DNA of 32,760 nucleotides, taken from the NCBI GenBank assembly GCA_026387405.1, contig JAPLLV010000011.1:1-32760 (forward strand). The letters are read 5' to 3'. This document shows, one piece after another, positions 23,864-32,253 of this stretch. Within the stretch, counting starts at the first letter, position 1. Each line of letters opens with the position of its first letter. The notes under the pieces are model-generated. The model did not search any database. It was not told where the DNA came from and saw nothing but the letters and a program-made list of their open reading frames with translations. The translations under genes and the position numbers were made by a program. The DNA is from Candidatus Omnitrophota bacterium (GTDB lineage: Bacteria > Omnitrophota > Gorgyraeia > Gygaellales > Profunditerraquicolaceae).

Positions 23864-24585
23864 TGCGCGTAGATCAGGCAGTAATATTAGTGGGGGGCAA
23901 GGGAGAAAGGCTTAGGCCGCTTACCGATAACAATCCCAAGCCGATGGTTGCGGCCTGCGATAAGCCGTTTTTAGAGTATTTAGTTCTTCTTTTAAGAAGT
24001 AACGGGATCAGGAAATTCTTATTTCTGGCAGGGTACCACGGCGATAAAATCAAAGCTTATTTCAACGACGGGAGTAATTGGGGCGTAAAGATAGATTATT
24101 CATTTGAAGAAAAATTCATGGGAACCGGCGGCGCCTTAAAATTAGCCCGGGATAAGCTGGAGAGTAAGTTCTTTCTGCTCTTTGGAGATTCTTATCTGCC
24201 CATAAATTATATAAAAATGGCTGATGAATATACAAACAACAAGAAAAAGGTTTTATTGGCAGTTTACGACAACAAGGACGATACGGGCGTCCCTTTTAAT
24301 ATCGCTATTGATAAAAGCAATAAGTTAATCTCTTCTTATAATAAAGGCAAAAATAACGCGCAAAACCTTAATTTTTGCGATGCGGGAGTACTTGTGGTTG
24401 ATAAAGAGGTTATAGGCCTGATAAGGGATAAAACTCCGGTTTCTTTTGAAGAAACGGTCTACCCGGAATTGATCGCTAAAGACGAATTATCTTACTATAT
24501 AGCCGAGAATAGATTCTATGACATCGGGAATATAGAACGGCTAAAAGATTTTGAAAGGTTCATTTTAACAAAAACAATAAAATGA
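23863..24585 (+). CDS. Sugar-1-phosphate nucleotidyltransferase, HddC-like
   Basis: A 240-residue nucleotidyltransferase with the fold of mannose-1-phosphate guanylyltransferase and HddC, which makes GDP-D-glycero-D-manno-heptose from GTP and heptose-1-phosphate. The N-terminal loop is ILVGGKGERLRPLTDNNPKPM, the Lys and metal motifs are PKPMV and FGDSYLPI, and the sugar-binding motif MGTGGALKLA is present. There is no C-terminal left-handed helix domain. The ATG overlaps the previous TGA (tgatg) and its own stop overlaps the hddA-like start by 4 bases. The specific call rests mainly on that neighbour. Confidence 0.85.
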   Translation: MRVDQAVILVGGKGERLRPLTDNNPKPMVAACDKPFLEYLVLLLRSNGIRKFLFLAGYHGDKIKAYFNDGSNWGVKIDYSFEEKFMGTGGALKLARDKLESKFFLLFGDSYLPINYIKMADEYTNNKKKVLLAVYDNKDDTGVPFNIAIDKSNKLISSYNKGKNNAQNLNFCDAGVLVVDKEVIGLIRDKTPVSFEETVYPELIAKDELSYYIAENRFYDIGNIERLKDFERFILTKTIK

Positions 24586-25595
24586 TCATAACAAGGACGC
24601 CTTTTAGGGTGAGTTTTATCGGCGGTGGTTCCGATCTGAAAAGCTACTATTCAAAAAGCAGGGGTGCGGTCTTAAGCACGACCATAAACAAGTATATGTA
24701 TATCAGCTCGCATCCCTTTTTCAACCGCAAAGCCTTTCAGCTCAAGTATTCAAAAACCGAATTGGCTAATTCGGCGGATGAGATCCAGCACCCTATTTTA
24801 CGCGAAGTATTAAAGGAGCTTAAGATCCGGGGAGGACTTGAAATTTCGTCCAATGCAGATATCCCTGCCGGAACCGGACTTGGTTCTTCAAGCGCGTTTA
24901 CTGTGGGGCTTTTGCAAAATTTATATACTTTTCTGGCAAAAGATATGCCTAAAAGCGAACTTGCAGAGAAGGCCTGCCGGATCGAGATCGGCCGCTTAAA
25001 GGCCCCGATCGGCAAACAAGACCAATACGCCTCTTCGTTTGGAGGGTTGAATTTAATTGAATTTTCCAGCGATGATTCCGTCAGGGTAGAACCGTTAACC
25101 ATCACTGTCGAGGATAAGATCAAACTGCAAAAAAACCTGATGATGTTTTATACGAAGATCCAGCGTTCCGCAACAAAGATTCTTAAGGAGCAAAAATATT
25201 TTATGTCTGATAGCGATAAATTCGGTCTGATCGACGAGATGGTCCCTTGCGTGTATCTGCTGCGTGACGCCTTGCGCCAGGGGCGCTTTGATTATCTTGG
25301 TGAAGTTTTACATAAAGGGTGGCAGCTAAAAAAGAAGATCACTTCAAAAATCTCAAGCGATGAGATCAATTATTACTATGATAAAGCGCTTAAGGCCGGG
25401 GCATCCGGAGGCAAATTGCTGGGAGCCGGCGGAGGGGGATTCCTGTTATTCTATTGCCGGCCTAAGAAACAGGACAAACTAAGGAGCGCTTTAAGGAATT
25501 TATTTGAGTTAAAATTTACATTTGACCATGAAGGCGCAAAGGTCATATATATAGGCAAAAACGACAAGGAAAACGAAAATGGCTTTTTTGAATGA
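24582..25595 (+). CDS. hddA: GHMP kinase, HddA-like D-glycero-D-manno-heptose 7-phosphate kinase
   Basis: A 337-residue sugar kinase of the GHMP superfamily. N-terminal ITRTPFRVSFIGGGSDLKSYY is the characteristic start of the HddA group; the ATP loop is PAGTGLGSSSAFTVGLL (from residue 95); the third motif is GASGGKLLGAGGGGFLLFY near the C-terminus. HddA phosphorylates heptose-7-phosphate at C1; GmhB (1889-2449) would then remove the 7-phosphate and the HddC-like enzyme 4 bases upstream would add GMP. GmhA, the isomerase at the start of this route, is not in the window. A related sugar-1-kinase is possible, but the pairing with an HddC-like gene supports this call. Confidence 0.88.
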   Translation: MIITRTPFRVSFIGGGSDLKSYYSKSRGAVLSTTINKYMYISSHPFFNRKAFQLKYSKTELANSADEIQHPILREVLKELKIRGGLEISSNADIPAGTGLGSSSAFTVGLLQNLYTFLAKDMPKSELAEKACRIEIGRLKAPIGKQDQYASSFGGLNLIEFSSDDSVRVEPLTITVEDKIKLQKNLMMFYTKIQRSATKILKEQKYFMSDSDKFGLIDEMVPCVYLLRDALRQGRFDYLGEVLHKGWQLKKKITSKISSDEINYYYDKALKAGASGGKLLGAGGGGFLLFYCRPKKQDKLRSALRNLFELKFTFDHEGAKVIYIGKNDKENENGFFE

Positions 25596-25602
25596 GGCAG
25601 GC

Positions 25603-26424
25603 ATGAATAAGGTTAAGGTGTCGGTAATAATGCCTACTTATAATAGCGCGCGATTTATCAAGCCCGCCATAGAGAGCATACTCTCTCAAACTTTTCAGGA
25701 TTTCGAATTCATTATTATCGACGACCTATCCCGGGATGGTACTTTAGAGGTCCTGCATAGCTATGCCCAAAGGGATAATCGGATGCGCATAATCCGTAAT
25801 GAAAAATATATGGGGTTGATCTCTTCACTGAACAGGGGGATCCGGGAGAGTACGGGTGAATATATCGCCAGGATGGACTCAGACGATATCGCGATAAAGG
25901 ACAGGTTAGAAAAGCAAGCTTTGATAATGGAAACAAACCCCGATATTTACGCTCTGGGCGGCGCAATAACTTATATCGATGCCTCCGGAAATGAATTAGG
26001 CGTTGTAAGACATTGTGATTTGAACGGGGGTATAAAAAGATGTCCTTTGATACATTCCACCGTCATGATAAGAAAAGAGATCCTTCTCCTGAATGGTTTT
26101 CATTATGATGAAAAGTACCGTTATGCGGAAGATTATTTTCTCTGGTTACAGATAGCCAGGAAGGGGAAGATCTCCGCAATCAACGACGTTGTCACAAAAT
26201 ACCGCTTGAATAGTAACGCGGCTAAGATCAGGTACCTCAAAAGAATCCTCCGGGCTACCTTAAAAGTGAAGAAAGACGCTATATTCATTCTAAATATCAA
26301 ACCGGCTTTCAAAGATATTATTGTAATGTTATGCGAAGCAGCCTTACTTCTGCTCCCCGCGCAGGTCATACTGTTTTTATATCTGAGAAAAACTTTCGGA
26401 AAACGCACCAGGGTTATCCTATGA
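25603..26424 (+). CDS. Glycosyltransferase family 2
   Basis: A GT-A glycosyltransferase of 273 residues from the ATG at 25603 (preceded by GAGG); an alternative ATG at 25579 lies inside hddA and also has an AAGGA. The N-terminus is VSVIMPTYNSARFIKPAIESILSQT, the nucleotide site IIIDDLSRDGT, and the metal motif RMDSDDIA with D92 and D94. A central EDYFLWLQ motif with the conserved ED is the likely catalytic acid region. The C-terminus has hydrophobic helices (IIVMLCEAALLLLPAQVILFLYL) that may hold it to the membrane. Its stop overlaps the start of the radical SAM gene by 4 bases. Donor and acceptor are unknown. Confidence 0.9.
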   Translation: MNKVKVSVIMPTYNSARFIKPAIESILSQTFQDFEFIIIDDLSRDGTLEVLHSYAQRDNRMRIIRNEKYMGLISSLNRGIRESTGEYIARMDSDDIAIKDRLEKQALIMETNPDIYALGGAITYIDASGNELGVVRHCDLNGGIKRCPLIHSTVMIRKEILLLNGFHYDEKYRYAEDYFLWLQIARKGKISAINDVVTKYRLNSNAAKIRYLKRILRATLKVKKDAIFILNIKPAFKDIIVMLCEAALLLLPAQVILFLYLRKTFGKRTRVIL

Positions 26425-27857
26425 AAATACTATTTCTTATCCCGCCGGCTTTAGACGATCGTCGTCCGGCGGAAAGGATATTCGGCTGCAATTACGGGAT
26501 TTATCCGCAGGCGAATATCTTCATGCTTTATCCGGCAACTATTTTAAAGAACAACGGTTATGAGGTGAACTTTTTAGATTTTACGATCAAGGGGAATAAA
26601 AAAAGCAGTTTTAAGAAATTTTGCGAAACATCTTCTTTCGATATAGTCATATTTTATACGGTTTTCTTATCTAAGAAAACCGACATAATTGCCAGGGATA
26701 TGATGCATCTATATAACAAAAGCACCAAATTCATTTTTATTTCTACCGAACCTACCGCTTCGCCGGACAATTTTATTGATGAGAACAGCGTAGTAATAAG
26801 AGGGGAGCCCGAAGAGCGGATCCTTCCTTTGATTGAGGCCATAAGAGATGAAAGGGGCCTGGAACATATTCCGGGAATTTCATATCGGAAAGGCGCCAAG
26901 ATTATCCACCAGGCCGGATACACGGTAGTAGAAGACCTTGATAGGTTACCGTTTCCCGACAGGACGATTCTAAGCTCAAAAAGTTACTATAACCCGAAAT
27001 TAAGCTTACGGTCTTTTAACACAGTAGCAGCTTCGCGGGGCTGTAGTTTTGGCTGCTACTATTGCGTGCCCAACTCTTTGGATTTTGCCAGGGAGATTGA
27101 ATTTAAGCGCGAGAATAATATGTCTAAACCCCCCGTCAGATTAAGAAGCCCGCAAAATGTTATTGCGGAATTCAGGGTGCTGGCAGAGCAGGGTTATAGA
27201 TCAATTTGTTTTCTTGACGAGCAATTTGTCTGGGGGAAGGAAAGGACCATTGAACTCTGTAAAGGGATCGCTCCTTTTAAGATGGAATGGATATGTTCGG
27301 CCCGCGCCGACATGCTGCAGGATAAAGAAATAACTAAGGCGATGTCTGAAGCAGGGTGTAAGAATGTATCTCTGGGCATTGAATCGTTCAACCAGGAGAT
27401 ACTGGATTATATAGGAAAGGGCTGCAAGGTAGAGGCGTTCTATTCCGCGGTAAAAAATTTGAAAGAGGCCGGTATCGGTGTTGAGTTTAATATACTTTTA
27501 GGGTCCTGCCCCCTGGAAACAAAAGAGACTATAAAGGATACCTTCAAAGAGATAATCAAGCTCGACCCTGATTATGTATTGTTCTCCGTATGTACGCCAT
27601 TCCCTTACACGGTTTTTCACTCCAGGGCGAAAGCTGAAGGTTGGATGATAAAACCTGAATATGAAGCCGTAGACCCGATCAACGAATCTTTCATTTCTTA
27701 TCCGCACCTGACAAATAAAGAATTAAATAAAATTATCAGAAGGCTCTACTTTAAATATTATTTCAGGCCGGAATATATTTGCAAAACATTGACGAAAATA
27801 AAAAGCTGGGGAGACCTGTGGAACAAATTGCTCACCGGATTAACTATCTTGCGCTAA
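26421..27857 (+). CDS. B12-binding domain radical SAM protein
   Basis: A 478-residue enzyme with an N-terminal cobalamin-binding-like domain (MKILFLIPPALDDRRP, with PATILKNNGYEVNFLDF) and a radical SAM core. The iron-sulfur motif CxxxCxxC is Cys208, Cys212 and Cys215 in ASRGCSFGCYYC. The barrel continues with ICFLDEQFVW, SARADML and NVSLGIESFNQEILDYIGKG, which is standard for the BchE/P-methyltransferase-like group. Such enzymes mainly methylate or rearrange unreactive carbons. The gene overlaps the upstream glycosyltransferase and is followed after 1 base by a membrane protein. A second, distinct member is at 30853. The substrate is unknown; a lipid or sugar of the surface glycan is a guess. 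Confidence 0.9.
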   Translation: MKILFLIPPALDDRRPAERIFGCNYGIYPQANIFMLYPATILKNNGYEVNFLDFTIKGNKKSSFKKFCETSSFDIVIFYTVFLSKKTDIIARDMMHLYNKSTKFIFISTEPTASPDNFIDENSVVIRGEPEERILPLIEAIRDERGLEHIPGISYRKGAKIIHQAGYTVVEDLDRLPFPDRTILSSKSYYNPKLSLRSFNTVAASRGCSFGCYYCVPNSLDFAREIEFKRENNMSKPPVRLRSPQNVIAEFRVLAEQGYRSICFLDEQFVWGKERTIELCKGIAPFKMEWICSARADMLQDKEITKAMSEAGCKNVSLGIESFNQEILDYIGKGCKVEAFYSAVKNLKEAGIGVEFNILLGSCPLETKETIKDTFKEIIKLDPDYVLFSVCTPFPYTVFHSRAKAEGWMIKPEYEAVDPINESFISYPHLTNKELNKIIRRLYFKYYFRPEYICKTLTKIKSWGDLWNKLLTGLTILR

Positions 27858-27858
27858 T

Positions 27859-29496
27859 ATGACATTGGCAATATTAAGGAAGAGAAGGACAGTCCTGTAT
27901 TTATCGATCTTTATTTTGCTGGCCTCATTCTTGTGGGGGATGTTCTTTACCAAGGGATTGCCTTTTTTCTGGGAAGATTTTGAGTTCTTTCATCTGGATA
28001 ACGCTAATCCTTACACAAGTGTTCCGCAAATCATAAAAAGTTATATCAGGGAGTTCTTTGCCCCCGGCAGGTTCTTCCACGCCGGTTTTGAAACAAAATT
28101 CAGCGACCGGCCTTACCAGTACCTCAATAACAGTTTATTGGGGATGCTTTTTGGTGACAATATATTATTTTATAAAATTATCAAGTCGCTTATCTTTGCG
28201 CTCAGCGCTTTCCTGATATTTTTTGTTATTAACCGGGCTTCAACTTTATTTGCCTTATTAGGCGCCTTCTTTTATATTACTTCACCTGAAGTGTGGGCCG
28301 GGCTGGCATATAATTCCGACAACACGCTCTATGCCCAGTTTTTCACTCTGCTGGCCGTGGCTGTCTTCTTTAGCCTGCTTGAGCGCAAGTATTTAAATAA
28401 TATGAGCTTATGGCTTTTTTATTCCTTGATTTTAGTGATCTCGCAGTTCTCGGTCTTAGCAAAGAATGACGCAAGGTATTTGGCAGTTTTATGTTTTTTT
28501 ACCATATTTTTATTTCAACGCGCAAGGATATGGCTGCATTTGCCTATGCTCATCGCATTATTGATCTTTGAAATCCCGGTTTTTGGGCTGGTAAGTAAGT
28601 TTTTTTTCGGTGTTTCTCAGCCCGTGATCAACATCGCCTCCTATAACAGCCGGCCTTTTCTTGATTCGCTCAAGACCATTTCACAAAATTACATATTTCC
28701 GTTAACCGCCATAGGCCGGTTAAATTTAATCGTTTTCTTAATTATATTGATTGTCGGAGCCTTGATCATGATCTCGCATCATTTCAAAAGAACAAAGAGC
28801 AGTGCAACCGGCAGCTTAATAGTAAATGAGCAGGTATTTTTTTCTTTTTTTTGGTTCATTTTTGCCCTGCTGATGGTAGCGGAGGCAAAAAATTTCAAAT
28901 ACGAAGGTTTGTCCGACTACAGTCTTGTCGTGTGTACATTTTTTATCGTTCCTTTTATTATTTTCTTATGTAACTGCATACCTTTAGTTACTCATAGAGC
29001 CGGTAAGTTTAACCTTCCGCTTAAAGGGATCTGCGCCGCTTTAATTCTTACGCAGATATTCATATTCAATATTCCCAGGCTCAACCAATTCCGGGGAGGG
29101 TGGGGTAATTATTTTTGCGGCTTTGATAATGCCAGGAAGTACATAATAAAAAATTCTCAAAGCGCTTTAGTGCTGGCGATCAATAACATGAAATATGAGC
29201 CATTTATCATAAAAAATCCCGCTTTTGAGGTCCGGTCTAATATGCTGCAGCCGGCGCAAAACCCCTTTGCGGACCTTGACTTTATCAGGTTGAATCTTAG
29301 CCAGGGCCGTTTTAAGGATATCTATGTGCTAAAAAGAGGCGAAGTGGAGTTCAGGGGTGCGATGAAAGATATGGCCCTGAAGGAAAAGTTGGTGCTTGAC
29401 GGAGACAGCGGGGACTTGTACGACCGGATGAAGCGGTTCATCGCAAGGCCGTCCCGGCCCTCAATTTATATGTACCGTTTTACCGCGAGTAATTAA
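27859..29496 (+). CDS. Polytopic membrane protein, possible GT-C glycosyltransferase
   Basis: A 545-residue membrane protein with about eleven hydrophobic helices, starting with LYLSIFILLASFLWGMFF, and a soluble C-terminal part of about 120 residues after the last helix (ICAALILTQIFIFNI). An acidic cluster, FFWEDFEFFHLDN, follows the first helix, where GT-C transferases have their catalytic Asp or Glu. Together with the adjacent glycan genes this suggests a lipid-linked-sugar-using transferase, though no family signature is decisive. It starts 1 base after the first radical SAM gene and is followed by the flavoprotein gene. No signal for a different function is seen. Confidence 0.75.
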   Translation: MTLAILRKRRTVLYLSIFILLASFLWGMFFTKGLPFFWEDFEFFHLDNANPYTSVPQIIKSYIREFFAPGRFFHAGFETKFSDRPYQYLNNSLLGMLFGDNILFYKIIKSLIFALSAFLIFFVINRASTLFALLGAFFYITSPEVWAGLAYNSDNTLYAQFFTLLAVAVFFSLLERKYLNNMSLWLFYSLILVISQFSVLAKNDARYLAVLCFFTIFLFQRARIWLHLPMLIALLIFEIPVFGLVSKFFFGVSQPVINIASYNSRPFLDSLKTISQNYIFPLTAIGRLNLIVFLIILIVGALIMISHHFKRTKSSATGSLIVNEQVFFSFFWFIFALLMVAEAKNFKYEGLSDYSLVVCTFFIVPFIIFLCNCIPLVTHRAGKFNLPLKGICAALILTQIFIFNIPRLNQFRGGWGNYFCGFDNARKYIIKNSQSALVLAINNMKYEPFIIKNPAFEVRSNMLQPAQNPFADLDFIRLNLSQGRFKDIYVLKRGEVEFRGAMKDMALKEKLVLDGDSGDLYDRMKRFIARPSRPSIYMYRFTASN

Positions 29497-29509
29497 TTCC
29501 AATATCCAA

Positions 29510-30856
29510 ATGAAAAAAATAGCGATCATCGGAGCGGGGCCAACCGGCCTGGGGGCCGCGTTCAGGCTGCGGGAGCTCGATCACGATAATTTCAAGGTAT
29601 TTGAACGCAACGCCTATCCCGGCGGTTTATGCGCAAGTTTCCGGGACGCCGGGGGTTTTACCTGGGATCTTGGCGGACACGTTATTTTTTCACACTATAA
29701 ATATTTTGACAGCTTTTTTGATGGAGTATTAAAAGGAGGATACTTCACTCATAAGCGTAACGCCTGGATCCGCTCTAAGGGCAGATGGATACCTTATCCT
29801 TTTCAGAACCATATTAAATACCTCCCTAAGGCGATCATTGACGAGTGCGTGGAATCCCTGAAAGAGAAGAGAATAAAACCGCGGGGGAGGATCAACTTTA
29901 AGGAGTGGTTGATCTATGCCTTTGGTAAGGGTTTTACCAGGCACTTCTTTTCTCCCTATAATTTAAAGGTCTGGGGATTTCCTTTAGAAGAGTTGAGCGT
30001 GGATTGGGTGGGGGAGAGAATAAGCAGGGTCCAGCTTAAGGACGTGATCAGGCATCTCTTATCCGATACAGATTTATCCGACTGGGGGCCAAACGCGTTA
30101 TTCAAATACCCTGCGCAGGGCGGCGTAGGGGAGATCTTTAGAAAGGCCTCTGTTATTCTGGATAAGAAGATAAGGTTTAACTCTGAAGTCGTAAGGATAG
30201 AGCGCAAAAAGAAAAGGATATATTTTTCCGATAACTCGCAAGAGACTTATGAAGCGCTGATCAATACGGGGCCGTTGAATAAGCTGCTTCATTTTATTGA
30301 TGGTTGTCCGAAACGTTTGCTTTCGGCTGCAAATGAGTTGAGGCATAACGGTGTTTTTGTGGTTGGTATCGGCATTCAAAGGCCCTGTCCAAGCGACAAA
30401 TGCTGGATGTATTTTCCCGATAGCAATAGCCCGTTTTTCCGGGTTACCTATCTTTCCAACTATTCTCCCCGCAATGTGCCGGATAGCAATAAATACTATT
30501 CTTTGCTTTGCGAGAGCGCTTATTCAAAATACAAAAAAGAAAAGAAATCCGAGATACTGAACAATACCATAAAGGGTCTGATCAATTCCGGGATCATCGG
30601 TAAGTTTGAAAAGAAGCATATCGTCTCTACGTTTGTCTTTGATATAGATTACGCGTATCCCATCCCCACCATAAAGAGGGATATGGCTTTGAGGGAGATC
30701 CAGCCCGCGCTTGAAAAAATGGGAATATATTCGCGGGGCCGTTTTGGCTCCTGGAGATACGAGATCGGCAATACTGATCATTCGTTCTTACAAGGTAAAG
30801 AAGTAATAGACAGGTTGGTCAATAATACCCGAGAAAGGGTCTGGGGCAACGGATGA
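29510..30856 (+). CDS. FAD-dependent oxidoreductase, UDP-galactopyranose mutase/amine oxidase-like
   Basis: A 448-residue flavoprotein. The N-terminal FAD loop is IAIIGAGPTGLGAAFRL, followed by VFERNAYPGGLCASF and WDLGGHVIFSHYKYFDSFF, which resemble UDP-galactopyranose mutase and protoporphyrinogen-oxidase-like proteins found in glycan clusters. The motif WIPYPFQNHIKYLP is also seen in mutase-like members. The C-terminal FAD-contact region reads GRFGSWRYEIGNTDHSFLQGKEVID. True mutases are shorter (near 370-390 residues), so a related reaction is possible. The stop overlaps the next radical SAM gene start by 4 bases, coupling their expression. Confidence 0.82.
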   Translation: MKKIAIIGAGPTGLGAAFRLRELDHDNFKVFERNAYPGGLCASFRDAGGFTWDLGGHVIFSHYKYFDSFFDGVLKGGYFTHKRNAWIRSKGRWIPYPFQNHIKYLPKAIIDECVESLKEKRIKPRGRINFKEWLIYAFGKGFTRHFFSPYNLKVWGFPLEELSVDWVGERISRVQLKDVIRHLLSDTDLSDWGPNALFKYPAQGGVGEIFRKASVILDKKIRFNSEVVRIERKKKRIYFSDNSQETYEALINTGPLNKLLHFIDGCPKRLLSAANELRHNGVFVVGIGIQRPCPSDKCWMYFPDSNSPFFRVTYLSNYSPRNVPDSNKYYSLLCESAYSKYKKEKKSEILNNTIKGLINSGIIGKFEKKHIVSTFVFDIDYAYPIPTIKRDMALREIQPALEKMGIYSRGRFGSWRYEIGNTDHSFLQGKEVIDRLVNNTRERVWGNG

Positions 30857-32253
30857 AGGTATTACTGGTAAACCCATATTTTGATTCGCACATTATTACG
30901 CCTCCTCTGGGGCTGGGTTATATTTCCGCTTATATTAAAGCCAAATGCCCGGGTATAGAGGTTTCCATAATCGACTGCCTGGCCAGGAATATGGGAAATG
31001 ACAGGCTGATCAAGTTTATAGCCGGGGCAAAGCCGGACCTGATCGGATTATCGGTCTATAGCACATTTTACGCACAGGTCAGGGAGATCATCAGGGATGT
31101 TAAGAAACTTGACAATAATATCAAGGTAGCGATCGGCGGGCCTCATGTGAGCGCCCTGCCTTCATTTTCACTGGAAGATACTTTATCTGATTTTGCCATA
31201 TGCGGCGAAGGCGAAGAGACGTTCGCGGAATTGATAAATCAATTAAGCAGCGGCGCAAACGATTATTCCGCGATAAACGGGCTTTGTTTCAGGGACAGCG
31301 GCAATGCGATCAAGGTTAATCCTCCGCGCAAACTCATTGAAGACCTGAATACCCTTGATTGGCCGGATTGGAAGGAGATCAACCCAGCCGGGTATCCTGC
31401 GGCCCCCCACGGAGGGCTTTACAAGCGTTTTCCTGTGGCCCCGTTGATTACCACAAGGGGATGTCCCTTTGGTTGTAAGTTTTGCGGCACCAGGGTCACC
31501 TGGAGGGGATCGATCAGGTATAGGAATAAACTGGATGTGGTAGATGAAATGGAGTTCCTGGTCAAAGATTACGGAGTCAGGGAGTTTCATTTTGAAGATG
31601 ACAATTTTACTTTTGAGCGAAGCCACGCCTATGGGATATGCCGGGAGATCATAAAGCGTAAGCTTGATATCGTATGGGCCTGTCCCAACGGGGTAAGGAT
31701 CGACACGATCGACGATGATCTGCTTGAGATAATGAAAATGTCGGGTTGCTATCTGCTCGCCTTTGGCATAGAATCCGGCTCGCAGGATATCCTTGACAGT
31801 ATGGGCAAGAGATTAGACAAGGCCATGGTCAGCGCGGTAGTAAGGAAAACGCGCGATGCCGGTATTGAGACCTGGGGTTTTTTTATCATCGGCCTGCCCG
31901 GTGAAAACAGACAAACCGTTAGAGAGTCGATCGATTTTGCCAAAAGGCTGCCTTTAGACCGGGCCCAATTCTGTAATTTTGTCCCTATCCCCGGAACGCC
32001 GTTATTCGATTCATGGGTTAAAGGACAAAATTTCTCCAGCCTCAAAGACATAAAGTGGGAAGACCTGAATTTCTACGGAAGGTCCACACATACTTTCTCC
32101 CACCTTGATGTCAGAGACATCGCTAAATTACAAAAAAAGGCTTTTATGTCTTTTTATGGCAGGCCGCGGATAATCCTGAAGCTCATTTCAAAGGTCAAGT
32201 TGAGGCAGATCGCCTTCCTGTCCAGAAGGTTTAAAGAGTATATCTTAAAATAA
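30853..32253 (+). CDS. B12-binding domain radical SAM protein, second copy
   Basis: A 466-residue enzyme with an N-terminal B12-binding-like domain (MKVLLVNPYFDSHIITPPLGLGYISAYIK, DLIGLSVYSTFY, VAIGGPHVSALP) and a radical SAM core whose cluster cysteines are Cys204, Cys208 and Cys211 in TTRGCPFGCKFCGTR. The barrel shows FHFEDDNFTF, ACPNGVRIDT and LAFGIESGSQDILDSMGK. It is only distantly similar to the enzyme at 26421 and has a different region after the cluster, so the two probably do different steps. It is linked by a 4-base overlap to the flavoprotein gene and directly abuts the next glycosyltransferase. Confidence 0.9.
   Translation: MKVLLVNPYFDSHIITPPLGLGYISAYIKAKCPGIEVSIIDCLARNMGNDRLIKFIAGAKPDLIGLSVYSTFYAQVREIIRDVKKLDNNIKVAIGGPHVSALPSFSLEDTLSDFAICGEGEETFAELINQLSSGANDYSAINGLCFRDSGNAIKVNPPRKLIEDLNTLDWPDWKEINPAGYPAAPHGGLYKRFPVAPLITTRGCPFGCKFCGTRVTWRGSIRYRNKLDVVDEMEFLVKDYGVREFHFEDDNFTFERSHAYGICREIIKRKLDIVWACPNGVRIDTIDDDLLEIMKMSGCYLLAFGIESGSQDILDSMGKRLDKAMVSAVVRKTRDAGIETWGFFIIGLPGENRQTVRESIDFAKRLPLDRAQFCNFVPIPGTPLFDSWVKGQNFSSLKDIKWEDLNFYGRSTHTFSHLDVRDIAKLQKKAFMSFYGRPRIILKLISKVKLRQIAFLSRRFKEYILK

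Noticed and set aside
26331-26420. Earlier start for the first radical SAM protein
   Set aside because: It would overlap the upstream glycosyltransferase by about 90 bases; the ATG at 26421 begins at the conserved MKILFLIPP and overlaps the stop by the usual 4 bases.
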